Counted from the stretch's first letter, positions 53,756 to 63,258 are shown. The stretch is 64,000 bases of DNA from Desertivibrio insolitus (GCF_017355965.1 NZ_JAFIQW010000001.1:372001-436000), one strand, 5' to 3'. Numbers and translations: made by a program. Notes: generated by a model from the letters alone, not told the origin.

Positions 53756-54990
53756 GTCTCGCTCACCTCCAGCGACGAGAGCCACTTGGTCTGCAGCACC
53801 CCGGGGCGCGCGGGCGCGATCACCCGCGCCGGGTAGCCGTGATCGAGGTCGAGCGTCTCGCCGTTCAGCTCGAGCGCGACGAGGCTCAGGTCGTCGCGGG
53901 CGAACTCGGGCCCCATCTCGGTGCGGGCGTAGCTCGAGCGCTGCTCGAGGCTCTGGAAGACGACGGATGACTCGGGTCCGCCGCCCACGAGCGCCGCGAG
54001 CTCGCGCACGCGCACCCCGCGCCAGGTCGCGGACTGGCTCCACCCCTCGACGCACGCAATGGGCAGCACGACCTCGGTCTGCGGCATCGCGGCGAGCTCG
54101 TCGCGCGAGAAGCTCCGAGTGCCGGCAGGCCCGGAGACGGTGAGCCGCCAGTCGGGCGCGAGGGCCGTCTGCTCCACGCGCGCCGCGGCGGCGGTGCGGT
54201 TCACCGGCAGCGACTGCGGGCCGACGCCCTGCTTCCGCGCCCCGAACAGATTGAGCCCGTCGAGCGCGCGGAACGACTGTCCCGCGGTGAACGCGACGAG
54301 TGCCGCGGTCGCCGCGCCGATCGCGGCGAGGAAGCCGCGTCTGCTGGCGCCCGGGGACACCGGACGCGGCGAGGCGTCGATCCAGCGGAGCACGCGCCCC
54401 GTGACGCCACCGACCGACACCGTCGATGGGGCGGGCGGCTCCGAAGAGTTGTCGGGCCGCGAGCCATCCGGAACGCGCGACCAGTGGCGGGCGATCACCG
54501 GCAGCTTGACGCCGATGTGGATGGCGAGCGATCCGATCACGACGAACGACAGCGCGAAGTGCGTCTGGCGGAAGGGGAACGGGAAGAGTTGGTACCACTG
54601 GTACGTGTTGAGCAGCCCGATCACGAGCTGCACGATCGACGACGCCACGAACACCGTGATCGACGCCCGCTCGAGGAAGTGCGGGAACGAGCGCACGGGC
54701 GGCGTCTCGAAGAGGCGCCCCTGCACGGCGTAGAGCTTGCCGAGCAGCAGCGGGAAGCACGCGATACCCGCCGTGATGTGCAGCCCCTGACTCACCTGGT
54801 ACAGCTGGATCGGCCGCGTCGGGAACACCATCCACGGCTGCGGCTCCTGGATGGCGTGGCTGTAGAGGCCCGTGACCATGCACACGAGGAAGGCGGCGCC
54901 GAGCAGGCGACCGAGCACCACAGCCATCCGCGGCGAGCGCGCCGGCGAGGCGAACACGCGCGACAGCGACTGCAGCACCTCGTGGATCAC
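53752..54990 (-). CDS. Membrane-anchored sulfite-oxidase-like molybdopterin oxidoreductase
   Basis: 412 aa from GTG 54990 (an upstream GTG at 55047 overlaps the divergent gene). N-terminal part (1-185) has four TM helices of the cytochrome b561/YedZ-like kind with several His (YSHAIQ, GLHITAG, THFALS). A second hydrophobic anchor with SRRGFLAAIGAATAAL lies at about 220-240. The C-terminal SUOX domain (about 265-412) has the Moco-ligand Cys313 in PIACVEGWS and ends TKWLSSLEV. Similar to Rv0218; may oxidise or reduce a sulfur group. Confidence 0.84.
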   Translation of the reverse strand: MIHEVLQSLSRVFASPARSPRMAVVLGRLLGAAFLVCMVTGLYSHAIQEPQPWMVFPTRPIQLYQVSQGLHITAGIACFPLLLGKLYAVQGRLFETPPVRSFPHFLERASITVFVASSIVQLVIGLLNTYQWYQLFPFPFRQTHFALSFVVIGSLAIHIGVKLPVIARHWSRVPDGSRPDNSSEPPAPSTVSVGGVTGRVLRWIDASPRPVSPGASRRGFLAAIGAATAALVAFTAGQSFRALDGLNLFGARKQGVGPQSLPVNRTAAAARVEQTALAPDWRLTVSGPAGTRSFSRDELAAMPQTEVVLPIACVEGWSQSATWRGVRVRELAALVGGGPESSVVFQSLEQRSSYARTEMGPEFARDDLSLVALELNGETLDLDHGYPARVIAPARPGVLQTKWLSSLEVSET

Positions 54991-55034
54991 GGGAGGGTAT
55001 TCGTGGCGGATGCCGGAACCGACGGGAGGGCCGC

Positions 55035-56420
55035 ATGAGGGTCGCACTCGTCGTCACCCTGCTCGCCGCGAGCGTCGCGCTGACCGTGTACTCGCTGACC
55101 GGGGTCGACTTCTACGTCTCGCGCGAGTGGCGCGAGCGCGACCTGCTCGCCGTGACGATCGCGCTGTGGGCGCTCTTCGCGCTCGCCGTGCTGGCGCTGC
55201 GCCGGGTGCCCGACCGCGCGGTCGTGCCGCTCGTGGTCGCGGGCGCGCTCGCGATCGGGCTCGGGGCGCTCGCCGGTCCGCCGAACACGTCGACCGACTC
55301 GGCGCGCTACGCCTGGGACGGCATCGTGCAGAAGGCGGGGGTCTCCCCCTATGACCACGTACCGGCGTCGTCCGCGCTCGAGGAGTTGCGGCCCGATTGG
55401 CTCTTCCCGGCCCCGGATGCCTCGGGCGACTGCTCCGGCGAGCGCATCATGACCGCCCGCGACGCCGACGGCGACACGGTGTGCACCGCCATCAACCGGG
55501 CGAACGTCCCCACGATCTACCCGCCGATGGCGGAGCTGTACTTCCTCGGGGTGCGGCTCCTCGTGCCGGCCGAGGCCGAGTACTGGCCGTTGCAGATCGG
55601 AGGGCTGCTCATCAGCCTCGGCGTCACCGCGCTGCTTCTCCGCGTGGTTCGACGCACCGGGCGGGACCCCCGCTGGGTCGCGCTCTGGGCGTGGAGCCCG
55701 TTCGTCGCGACGGAGGCGGTAACGAACTCCCACGTCGACGCACTCGGCGCCCTGCTGCTCGTCGCCGCGACGATGCTCGTCGCGTCGCGGCATCCGTGGC
55801 TCGGCGGCATCGCGTTCGGCGCGGGCGTCGCCGTGAAGCTCGTGCCGGCCGTCGCGGGCCCGTCGCTCGTGCGGCGCCGGTGGTGGGCGGTCGCGGTGGC
55901 ATCCGTCGCCACGTTCGCCGTGCTGTACGTGCCCTACGTGCTGACCAGCGGGATCGAGGTGCTCGGCTACCTGCCGGGCTACCTCACCGAGGAGGGCTAC
56001 GAGTCGGGCGAGCGATTCCTGCTCGCCTCGGCCGTGCTGCCCGGCGACGCCGCGACCGTGCTCGTGGCGCTCGTGGTGCTGGTGACCGCCGCGCTCGTTT
56101 TGTGGAAGACGAACCCGGATGACCCGTGGCTCGCCCAGCTCGTGATGATCGGCGTGACCCTGCTCGCCGTGTCGCCGCGGTACCCCTGGTACGCGCTGCT
56201 GCTGATCCCCGCGATCGTCGTGACCGGGCGGTGGGAGTGGTACGCCGTCGCGGCGGCGCTGACCCTGCGGCTGCTCGTGCCGATCAACGACGTGGCTCGG
56301 GTCAGCCTCGCTGTAGCGGCGATGTTCGTCGTGGTGATGGCGGTGCGGCGTCTCGGGCCGGAGGGCCGGGCGCGGCTGCGGCGGCCCGCTCTGCTGAGAC
56401 GGTCTCTCCGCCGGCGCTAG
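55035..56420 (+). CDS. GT-C/GT87-type membrane glycosyltransferase
   Basis: 461 aa with 10-11 hydrophobic segments and an N-terminal external loop holding DSARYAWDGIVQKAGVSPYDH, the kind of acidic loop used by polyprenol-phosphate-sugar-dependent transferases (DUF2029/GT87), plus a Cys pair (GDCSGE, TVCTAINR). Expected to take a lipid-linked sugar at the outer face and add it to an envelope glycan. GGGAGGG before the ATG. Divergent from the molybdoenzyme. Position and topology suit the MtxT/Rv0541c role. Confidence 0.84.
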   Translation: MRVALVVTLLAASVALTVYSLTGVDFYVSREWRERDLLAVTIALWALFALAVLALRRVPDRAVVPLVVAGALAIGLGALAGPPNTSTDSARYAWDGIVQKAGVSPYDHVPASSALEELRPDWLFPAPDASGDCSGERIMTARDADGDTVCTAINRANVPTIYPPMAELYFLGVRLLVPAEAEYWPLQIGGLLISLGVTALLLRVVRRTGRDPRWVALWAWSPFVATEAVTNSHVDALGALLLVAATMLVASRHPWLGGIAFGAGVAVKLVPAVAGPSLVRRRWWAVAVASVATFAVLYVPYVLTSGIEVLGYLPGYLTEEGYESGERFLLASAVLPGDAATVLVALVVLVTAALVLWKTNPDDPWLAQLVMIGVTLLAVSPRYPWYALLLIPAIVVTGRWEWYAVAAALTLRLLVPINDVARVSLAVAAMFVVVMAVRRLGPEGRARLRRPALLRRSLRRR

Positions 56421-56526
56421 CGGAACCGAGTCATCCTCAAGCTGACGAACCCCTGTGCGCCGCAAACCGCGGCTGGGGTGGTGGCGAACTCCTCGTGCAC
56501 CACCCCTCAACCACGAAGGATCTGAA

Positions 56527-57225
56527 ATGCGCAAGTACTACCGCTCCGCCGCCGCCCTCGCCGCCGCGGGTGCCCTCGTCGCCGGCCTCACCGCCTGCGC
56601 CCCCTCGAACGACACGAGCGCCGCCGACACCGGGTCGCAGCCGAGCGCCGAGGAGACCACCGAGGAGATGCCCGAGCCCGTGGCGTCGATCCCCGAGCTC
56701 GACGGTGTCGACACGCAGGTCACCCTCGACGCGGGCTTCGTCGAGGCGCTCACCTCGCTGGGCCTCACCCCGAATGTGCTCGGCAGCGCGACGCTGACCG
56801 ACGGCGTCCTCGCCTTCCCGATCACCGGCGGCAACGTCGACTACTACGACCCGGAGGAGGACTACCGTCCGTACGTCCAGGGCCGCATCGACCACGAGGG
56901 CTCCGGCATCTCGCTGACCTCGGCCGACGGCGCCACTGTCGTCGAGCTCACCGACTTCGTCATCGACCCGGGCACCTCGGAGCTCACGGGCACCGTGACC
57001 GCCAACGGTGAGGTCGTCGGCGAGGACGTGTTCATCTTCAACCTCGACGGCACCACGCTGAACCCGCTGACCACCGACGCCAACGGCGACGCCGTGCTCG
57101 AGGGCACCACGGTGCTCATCAGCGAGGACGCCGCACCGCTGCTCAACGAGACCTTCGGCACGGATGCCGTGACCGACGAGCTCGTGGTCGGCATCGCCAA
57201 GATCACCGCGAGCGCCGCGGAGTAA
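56527..57225 (+). CDS. Lipoprotein with repeated beta-rich domain, unknown
   Basis: 232 aa. Lipobox GLTAC (Cys near 24) after a signal peptide, Ser/Thr/Glu linker, then an all-beta domain (VTLDAGFVEALTSLGLTPN ... GSATLTDGVLAFPITGGNVDYY ... GSGISLTSADGATVVELTDFVIDPGTSELTGTV) that looks like a HtaA-like or surface-sensing fold without a catalytic motif. GAAGGA lies ahead of the ATG. Function unknown. Confidence 0.8.
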   Translation: MRKYYRSAAALAAAGALVAGLTACAPSNDTSAADTGSQPSAEETTEEMPEPVASIPELDGVDTQVTLDAGFVEALTSLGLTPNVLGSATLTDGVLAFPITGGNVDYYDPEEDYRPYVQGRIDHEGSGISLTSADGATVVELTDFVIDPGTSELTGTVTANGEVVGEDVFIFNLDGTTLNPLTTDANGDAVLEGTTVLISEDAAPLLNETFGTDAVTDELVVGIAKITASAAE

Positions 57226-57255
57226 TACCCGGGCTCACCCGGTCAAGCACCCCTG

Positions 57256-57288
57256 CAGGGCCCGTCGCTCATCGAGCGGCGGGCCCTG
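57256..57288. terminator. Bidirectional hairpin terminator
   Basis: CAGGGCCCGTCGCTC (57256-57270), loop ATC, GAGCGGCGGGCCCTG (57274-57288), followed by TCCCTTTGT. Between convergent lipoprotein and acyltransferase genes. Confidence 0.75.
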
Positions 57289-57334
57289 TCCCTTTGTGTG
57301 GGGCCCAGCTGCCACCGCGGGCAGCCGCTCCTTC

Positions 57335-57388
57335 GAGATGTCAGTTCTGGTTGGCACGAGCGCCATCGAGCAACCACAACTGACATCT
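57335..57388. repeat. Palindrome family C, copy 1
   Basis: GAGATGTCAGTTCTGGTTG (57335-57353) faces CAACCACAACTGACATCT (57371-57388). Confidence 0.65.
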
Positions 57389-57406
57389 GGGGCAGCCAGG
57401 CTTCCC

Positions 57407-57466
57407 GAGGTGTCAGTTCTGCGGGTCATCCGGATGTCTTGAGAGACCCGGAACTGACATCTCGAG
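57407..57466. repeat. Palindrome family C, copy 2
   Basis: GAGGTGTCAGTTCTGCGGGT (from 57407) faces GACCCGGAACTGACATCTC (from 57445). Same outer arms as copy 1, different loop, 72 bp further on. Confidence 0.65.
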
Positions 57467-57565
57467 AGACCTCTTCGCTGCTCGCATCCGCCACGGCTCG
57501 CCAAGCCATGCCGGCGGCTCTCACCGCCTTCGCCGGGTGGCGCCGACGGCCTCACAGCAAAGGCG

Positions 57566-58786
57566 TCACCGAGCCCCGGATGCCGCGGTCGCCCGCCCGC
57601 TCAGCTTCTTCTTCAGCCGCAGCGCCGGCGCTTCGACGAGGTTGTAGCTGAGCGCGCTCAGCACGAAGGTCAGGGCCGCGATGAGCGCGATGTTGCCGAA
57701 GAGCCCGGCCACGTCGTCGCCGAACACGAGGCCGTGGCCGCGGAGGAACCGCAGCAGCGGCAGGTGCCACAGGTAGATGCTGAACGACACGAGACCGAGC
57801 CAGCGCACGGGCCCGGTCTCGAGGAAACGCGCGGCGGTGCCCCACTCGCCGCCCCGGCTGGGCGGCAGCACGACGAGGAGCAGCAGCAGGGCGCTCGACA
57901 GGGCGACGAGCGGTTCCACGAGGATGCCGATCCGCGGAAGCGTCGACACGACGAGCACGACCGCGGCGCCGACCCCGAGCATCCACCGTCGGCGCATCCA
58001 CGACGCGGGCAGATCCCCGTTGCGCAGCGCCACGAAGATCACGGCCGCGAGCATGCCCCAGGCGAAGAGGTCGGCGTGCACGAGGATGCTGCGGCTGATC
58101 ACCGTGGTCCAGTTGGCGCCCCACTCGAACGTGACCTGCTCCGACGAGGAGAGCCCCGCGTTGCCGAGCACGTACCAGGTCTTGCCCGCGATCCCCACGG
58201 CGAACATGAACCCGACCGGGATCAGCATGGCGGCCCATCGGTGCGCCGCCTTGGCCGCGAGCCCCGCGAGCAGCGGCAGCAGGAGGTAGAAGGTCAGCTC
58301 GACGGTGAGCGTCCACGCGACCTCGAGCCCCGTGCGCACCGTCGACGGGAAATAGCTCTGCAGCAGCGTGGCCTGCAGCAGGGTGTCCGGCAGGGAGAGC
58401 ATCCCGAACCGGTCCGGCTCGCCGTCGGCCCGCGGCGGCAGCCACGCCGTGCGGAACAGCAGGCTCACCACGAGCAGCACCGCGATGTAGCCGGGGAAGA
58501 TGCGAAGCAGCCGGTTGACGAGGTAGCGGCGCGTGCGCGGCATCCGCTCGCCTCCTACCCGCGCCGCGACGAAGGGCCGGAAGAGCAGGAACCCCGACAG
58601 CACGAAGAACAGGGTGACGCCGTGGCTGAGGAACGTGATCTCGCTCAGCACCGGCACGTCGCTGGTCGACGGGGAGAGCTGACGCTGCACGTGATAGAGC
58701 AGCACGGCGACGGCCGCCAGCCCCCGCAGCCCCTCGAGGCCGGGGAGGCGGTCGCCCCAGGTGGGCTGCTCCTCCGCGCGCGCCAT
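57566..58786 (-). CDS. Acyltransferase 3 (OafA-type) membrane protein
   Basis: 406 aa, about 10 TM helices. LPGLEGLRGLAAVAVLLYH with the catalytic-type Arg-His pair, SHGVTLFFVLSGFLLFRPF and RRYLVNRLLRIFPGYI are hallmarks. Adds acyl (often acetyl) groups to envelope glycans or lipids. ATG with GGAGACC upstream. Divergent from the GT-C gene, so both may modify the same envelope polymer. Confidence 0.92.
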   Translation of the reverse strand: MARAEEQPTWGDRLPGLEGLRGLAAVAVLLYHVQRQLSPSTSDVPVLSEITFLSHGVTLFFVLSGFLLFRPFVAARVGGERMPRTRRYLVNRLLRIFPGYIAVLLVVSLLFRTAWLPPRADGEPDRFGMLSLPDTLLQATLLQSYFPSTVRTGLEVAWTLTVELTFYLLLPLLAGLAAKAAHRWAAMLIPVGFMFAVGIAGKTWYVLGNAGLSSSEQVTFEWGANWTTVISRSILVHADLFAWGMLAAVIFVALRNGDLPASWMRRRWMLGVGAAVVLVVSTLPRIGILVEPLVALSSALLLLLVVLPPSRGGEWGTAARFLETGPVRWLGLVSFSIYLWHLPLLRFLRGHGLVFGDDVAGLFGNIALIAALTFVLSALSYNLVEAPALRLKKKLSGRATAASGAR

Positions 58787-58822
58787 GGTCTCCGTCTCGC
58801 TCTTCTCTCGGGTTGTACCCCG

Positions 58823-58828
58823 TAGCGT
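58823..58828 (+). promoter_or_regulatory. -10 box of GT-C gene
   Basis: TAGCGT ends 7 nt before the ATG at 58836; leaderless arrangement. Confidence 0.45.
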
Positions 58829-58835
58829 GGAGCCT

Positions 58836-60347
58836 ATGAGCAGCACCTCTGCGGCCCCTGCGCGCCGCCGGTGGCTCCTCCCGCTGCTGCTCGGTCTCGC
58901 GACGCTCGCGGTCTCGCTGCCCGGCATCACGGGACCGTCGATCTGGTACGACGAGGCGGCGACGGTCGTCTCCGCGACCCGCCCGCTGCCCGCGCTGTGG
59001 GAGATGGTCGGCAACGTCGACGCGGTGCACGCCCTCTACTACGTCGTCATGCACGCGCTGTTCGAGGTGTTCGGATACTCCGAGTTGCTGCTGCGGCTGC
59101 CGAGCGCGATCGCCACCGGGGCGACGGCAGCTCTCGTCGTCGAGCTGGGACGGCGGCTCGTGTCGCTGCGCTTCGGTGTCCTCGCCGGCGTCGCGTTCGC
59201 GGTGCTCCCCCGGGTCACGTGGATGGCGATCGAGGGCCGCTCCTACGCCCTGAGCGCGCTGCTCGCGGTCGGGCTGACCCTCGTGCTCGTGCTCGCGATG
59301 CGCGGCCGGGCGTGGTGGTGGGCGCTCTACGGGGCGCTCGCGCTGCTCTCCGTGATCACGTTCATCTACCTCGCGCTGCTGGTGGTCGCGCACGCGGTCA
59401 CGGTCGCGCTGTGGCTGCTCGTCGCGCGCCGCGAGGCGGTGCGGGGTGCGGTGCTGTGGCTCGTGGCATCCGGAACCGCGGCGCTCGCGAGCCTGCCGTT
59501 CGCGCTGGAGGTGGTGAGCCAGAACGGGCAGGTCGGCTGGATCCCGGAGCTCGGCGACCAGACGTGGCGGCAGGTGTTCCGCACGCAGTGGTTCCTCTAC
59601 AACGACCTGTTCGCCTGGGTCGGATGGCTCGTGCTGGCCGTGGCCATCGTGCTGCTGCTTCGGGGGCGGCGTGCCCTGGTGCTGCCCGCTGCGGCGGGGG
59701 CCGCGCCCGCGCTGCCCGCCGCGGCCGTGCTGCTGCCCGCGCTCGTCGTGCCGACGCTCGGGCTGCTCGCGATGACCGAGTTCTACTCCCCCGTGTACTC
59801 GCCGCGGTACGTCACGATGTGCACGCCGTTCGTCGCGCTCGTGATGGCGGCGGCCATCGAGCGACTGCTCGGGCGGGTCGCGCTGTCGATCGCGCTCGCG
59901 GCCTCCCTGGTGCTCGCCGTGCCCGAGGTGATCGACCAACGCGACCCGCACTCGAAGCAGAACACCGCGTGGGACGAGATCTCCGCCTTCCTCGCCCGCG
60001 ACATTGACGACCCCGTGACCACCGGCATCGTCTACGGCAACCTCAAGGCCCACTCGAAGGCGTCGACGCGCGTGATCGCCTACTCCTACCCCGAGGGGTT
60101 CGAGGGCACGACGGATGTCACGCTCGAGACCCCCGCCCCCGAGACCGGGCAGCTCTGGGAGACCCGCCGCACGCTGACGCAGTCCCTCGACCGGCTCGAG
60201 GGGCTCGAGACCGTGTACCTCGTGACGAGCATCAGCCGCGACCGCCGAGCGGCCACCACGGCGGCGCTCACCGACGAGGGCTACGAGCTCGCGGACGAGC
60301 GGCGATTCACGGACGTGCGGGTGCTGCGCTACGAGAAGGCGGACTGA
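58836..60347 (+). CDS. GT-C fold glycosyltransferase (ArnT/PMT-like)
   Basis: 503 aa with about 10-11 TM helices. The first external loop has SIWYDEAATV (Asp39-Glu40), the catalytic acidic pair of GT-C enzymes, and LLRLPSAIATG follows. C-terminal soluble domain from about 380 (ending VRVLRYEKAD). Transfers a sugar from a polyprenyl-phosphate donor at the outer face; acceptor unknown. Position of the ATG is supported by the TAGCGT box. Confidence 0.86.
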   Translation: MSSTSAAPARRRWLLPLLLGLATLAVSLPGITGPSIWYDEAATVVSATRPLPALWEMVGNVDAVHALYYVVMHALFEVFGYSELLLRLPSAIATGATAALVVELGRRLVSLRFGVLAGVAFAVLPRVTWMAIEGRSYALSALLAVGLTLVLVLAMRGRAWWWALYGALALLSVITFIYLALLVVAHAVTVALWLLVARREAVRGAVLWLVASGTAALASLPFALEVVSQNGQVGWIPELGDQTWRQVFRTQWFLYNDLFAWVGWLVLAVAIVLLLRGRRALVLPAAAGAAPALPAAAVLLPALVVPTLGLLAMTEFYSPVYSPRYVTMCTPFVALVMAAAIERLLGRVALSIALAASLVLAVPEVIDQRDPHSKQNTAWDEISAFLARDIDDPVTTGIVYGNLKAHSKASTRVIAYSYPEGFEGTTDVTLETPAPETGQLWETRRTLTQSLDRLEGLETVYLVTSISRDRRAATTAALTDEGYELADERRFTDVRVLRYEKAD

Positions 60348-60562
60348 GCGGCATCCGGATGCCGTCGCCGGTTCCGCAACCGCCGCGGAATCTGCATCAC
60401 GCGCCGAAACTCCGCGTCCGATTGCAGAGTTCACGCGTCGAGCCCGCGCCCCGGCTCGCAGCGACCGCCGTTGGTTCATCCCGAACGGAAGCGGCAGCTC
60501 CCGAGAAATACTGCACGGGCGCTGCAGAATCGGCGTACGTCGCAGGCCGAAAACCAGCCCGC

Positions 60563-61495
60563 CTAGTCGTGCACGATCCGGGCGCCGTGCACGGGCCCGG
60601 TCACCTTGAGCGCGGTCATCCGCGCCGCGCTGAGCGCGACCTGGATCTCGAGCGCCCCGTCGAGGTCGGGCGCGAGGAACGCGATCGTGGGACCGGACCC
60701 GGAGACGATGCCCGCGAGCGCGCCGGCTTCCTCGCCCGCTTCGAGCACCTCGGCGAGCTCGGGACGCAGGTGCAGTGCGGGCGCCTGCAGGTCGTTGTGC
60801 AGCGCCTCTGCCAGCATCCTCGGGTCGCCGGCGCGCAGCGCCTGCAGCACGTTGGCGTCGACGTTGGGCTGCGGCTCGCTCGGGAAGATGTCCTGCTTGT
60901 GGCGCTCGCGGTGCTTGTCGAGCTCCGAGTACACCTCGGGCGTCGACATCCCGTAGTCGGCGAGGGCGAGCACCCACTGGAACTGCCCCTGCGCGAGCGC
61001 GGGCGACAGCTCGTCGCCGCGACCGAGTCCGACGGCGGTGCCGCCGGTCAGCGCGAACGGCACGTCGGCGCCGAGCTGCGCGGCGAGGGCGTGCAGCTTC
61101 TCTCGGTGCAGTTCCGTGCCCCAGAGCGCGTCGCACGCGACGAGCGTCGCCGCGGCATCCGCGGACCCGCCGCCCATGCCGCCCGCGACGGGCACGTGCT
61201 TGTTGATGGTGAGCTTGACGCCGCCGGTGTAGCCGGTGGCCTTCGCGAGGAGCTTCGCGGCCTTGATCGCGAGGTTCGAGTCATCCGTCGGCACGCCGCT
61301 CGTGTCGACCGTGCCCTGCACCGCGACGGAGAAGTCGTCGGCGTGCTCCGCCCGCACGTCCTCGTAGAGGGACACGGCCTGGTAGGCCGTCGCGACGTCG
61401 TGGTAGCCGTCCTCGAGCAGCGACCCCACCCGCATGAACACGTTGATCTTGCCGGGGGCCCGAACGTGCACCGATCGAGGCCTCGACGAACTCAT
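60563..61495 (-). CDS. ispE: 4-diphosphocytidyl-2-C-methyl-D-erythritol kinase
   Basis: GHMP kinase of the MEP isoprenoid pathway, 310 aa. [12 protein letters not shown] at the N-terminus (substrate site), the ATP loop [17 protein letters not shown] and C-terminal [13 protein letters not shown]. Start supported by TAGGTT 6 nt upstream. Follows rsmA on the same strand, the usual rsmA-ispE pairing in actinobacteria. Confidence 0.96.
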   Translation of the reverse strand: MSSSRPRSVHVRAPGKINVFMRVGSLLEDGYHDVATAYQAVSLYEDVRAEHADDFSVAVQGTVDTSGVPTDDSNLAIKAAKLLAKATGYTGGVKLTINKHVPVAGGMGGGSADAAATLVACDALWGTELHREKLHALAAQLGADVPFALTGGTAVGLGRGDELSPALAQGQFQWVLALADYGMSTPEVYSELDKHRERHKQDIFPSEPQPNVDANVLQALRAGDPRMLAEALHNDLQAPALHLRPELAEVLEAGEEAGALAGIVSGSGPTIAFLAPDLDGALEIQVALSAARMTALKVTGPVHGARIVHD

Positions 61496-61501
61496 GTGTC
61501 C

Positions 61502-61507
61502 AACCTA
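61502..61507 (-). promoter_or_regulatory. -10 box of ispE
   Basis: TAGGTT on the minus strand ends 6 nt before the ATG; a leaderless internal promoter between rsmA and ispE. Confidence 0.4.
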
Positions 61508-61537
61508 CTTGAGTCGCTCCTGGCCGCCAGACCGGAA

Positions 61538-62362
61538 CTAGGCGCGGGCGATCCGCAGGAAGTCGGGCATCGTCAGTTCCTCACCGCGGGCGGTCGGCGC
61601 GATCCCGGCGGCGTCGAGGCGGGCGGATGCGTCGGCGCTCGAGCCCAGCAGGGTCGACAGCGACTGGCGCAGCATCTTCCGGCGCTGCTGGAACGCCGCG
61701 TCGACCAGGGCGAACGTGGCCTCGCGCTCGGCGAGCGTGCCGGGCTCGGGCATCCGCTCGAAGGCGACAAGGGAGCTGTCGACGTTGGGAACCGGCCAGA
61801 ACACCTGACGACTGACGGTGCCCGCGATCGACCAGCGGCCGTACCAGGCGGCCTTGATGCTGGGGGCTCCGTAGATCTTCGAGCCGGGCGGGGCGGCGAG
61901 CCGCTCCCCCACCTCGGACTGCACCATGACGAGGCCGCGCGCGATCGACGGGAACGTCGGCAGCAGGTGCAGCAGCACCGGCACGCTGACGTTGTAGGGC
62001 AGGTTCGCGACGAGGGAGACGGGCTCCGCCGGAAGCTCGGTCACCTTCATCGCGTCGGCGGTGACGACGGTGAGGTCGGCGTCGGGGTCGAGCTGCGAGA
62101 CGGTGACCGGCAGCTGCTCGGCGAGACGGTTGTCGATCTCGACGGCGACGACGCGGGCGCCGGTCTCGAGCAGCCCGAGGGTCAGCGAACCGAGCCCGGG
62201 GCCGATCTCGAGCACCGTGTCATCCGGCTGCACCTTGGCCGTCTTCACGATGCGGCGCACCGTGTTGGCGTCGTGCACGAAGTTCTGGCCGAGCTTCTTC
62301 GTCGGGGTGACGCCGAGGAGCTCGGCGAGGTCGCGGATCTCCGCGGGTCCGAGGAGAGGCAC
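61538..62362 (-). CDS. rsmA: 16S rRNA dimethyladenosine transferase
   Basis: Methylates two adjacent adenosines near the 3' end of 16S rRNA. 274 aa. [13 protein letters not shown] motif [26 protein letters not shown] and catalytic [14 protein letters not shown] start directly follows the TatD stop (adjacent). Usual order metG-tatD-rsmA-ispE. Confidence 0.97.
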   Translation of the reverse strand: MPLLGPAEIRDLAELLGVTPTKKLGQNFVHDANTVRRIVKTAKVQPDDTVLEIGPGLGSLTLGLLETGARVVAVEIDNRLAEQLPVTVSQLDPDADLTVVTADAMKVTELPAEPVSLVANLPYNVSVPVLLHLLPTFPSIARGLVMVQSEVGERLAAPPGSKIYGAPSIKAAWYGRWSIAGTVSRQVFWPVPNVDSSLVAFERMPEPGTLAEREATFALVDAAFQQRRKMLRQSLSTLLGSSADASARLDAAGIAPTARGEELTMPDFLRIARA

Positions 62363-63211
62363 CTAGACCGCCTGCACGGGCTCGTGCTCCCAGCTGCCGT
62401 AGACCAGCTCGGTGTTCGAGACGATCTGCGTCGCGAGCATCGAGGGGTCGGTCTCGAGCGTCTCCGCCATCGAGCGCAGCGTGTAGGGCATGAGGTACGA
62501 GGAGTTCGGCCGGCCGCGGTACGGGGTCGGCGTGAGGTAGGGCGCGTCGGTCTCGATGAGGAGCAGGTTGCGCGGCACCACCTCGAGGGCGGCGCGGAGC
62601 TTCTTCGCGTTCTTGAACGTGACAGTGCCCGCGAAGGACATGAACCAGCCGTTCGCCGAGCAGATGCGTGCCAGCTCCTCGTCGCCGGAGAAGCAGTGGA
62701 AGACCGTGCGCTCGGGGGCGCCGACGCGCAGCAGCGTCTCGACGACCTCGTCGTGGGCGTCGCGGTCGTGGATCTGCAGGGCGAGGCCGTGGCGCTTGGC
62801 GATCTCGATGTGCGCCTCGAACGCGCGCTGCTGGGCGTCGCGGCCGTCCTCGCCGGTGCGGAAGAAGTCGAGCCCGGTCTCGCCGATGGCGCGGACGCGT
62901 GGGCGAGCGGCGAGCTCGTCGATCACGGCGAGGGCGTCGTCGAGCTCGCCGCGGGCCTCGAGCTCCGGCGTCTCGTTGGGGTGGATCGCGACCGCGGCGA
63001 GCACGCGCGGCTCGCGGGACGCGATCTCGGCCGACCAGCGGCTCGTCTCGACATCGGTGCCGACCTGCACCACGGCGCGCACGCCGACCGCGCTCGCCCG
63101 GTCGAGCTGCTCGCGGTAGTCGAGCGGCTGGTCGCCGTCGGCGATCTCGAGGTGGGTGTGGTTGTCGTAGACCGCGATCGTCAGCGCCTCTGGCGGCGGC
63201 GGGTACGACAT
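62363..63211 (-). CDS. tatD: TatD-family metal-dependent hydrolase
   Basis: 282 aa amidohydrolase-fold nuclease. Metal ligands visible: DNHTHLE at about 17-23, IGETGLDFF, IHDRDAH, HCFSG and ETDAPYLTP. ATG 63211 is chosen because GGAGGAGGG precedes it; an alternative GTG at 63262 would overlap the metG stop. Between metG and rsmA. Confidence 0.93.
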   Translation of the reverse strand: MSYPPPPEALTIAVYDNHTHLEIADGDQPLDYREQLDRASAVGVRAVVQVGTDVETSRWSAEIASREPRVLAAVAIHPNETPELEARGELDDALAVIDELAARPRVRAIGETGLDFFRTGEDGRDAQQRAFEAHIEIAKRHGLALQIHDRDAHDEVVETLLRVGAPERTVFHCFSGDEELARICSANGWFMSFAGTVTFKNAKKLRAALEVVPRNLLLIETDAPYLTPTPYRGRPNSSYLMPYTLRSMAETLETDPSMLATQIVSNTELVYGSWEHEPVQAV

Positions 63212-63258
63212 GTCGCGACCCTCCTCCGCGGCGCGCGAGCGCACGTGCGACTCGACCA

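Larger units (their letters stand above)
57226..57565. other. 340-bp convergent intergenic region with terminator and palindromes
   Basis: Holds the terminator at 57256 and two palindromes of a TGTCAGTTCTG family (57335 and 57407); no credible gene. Confidence 0.6.
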
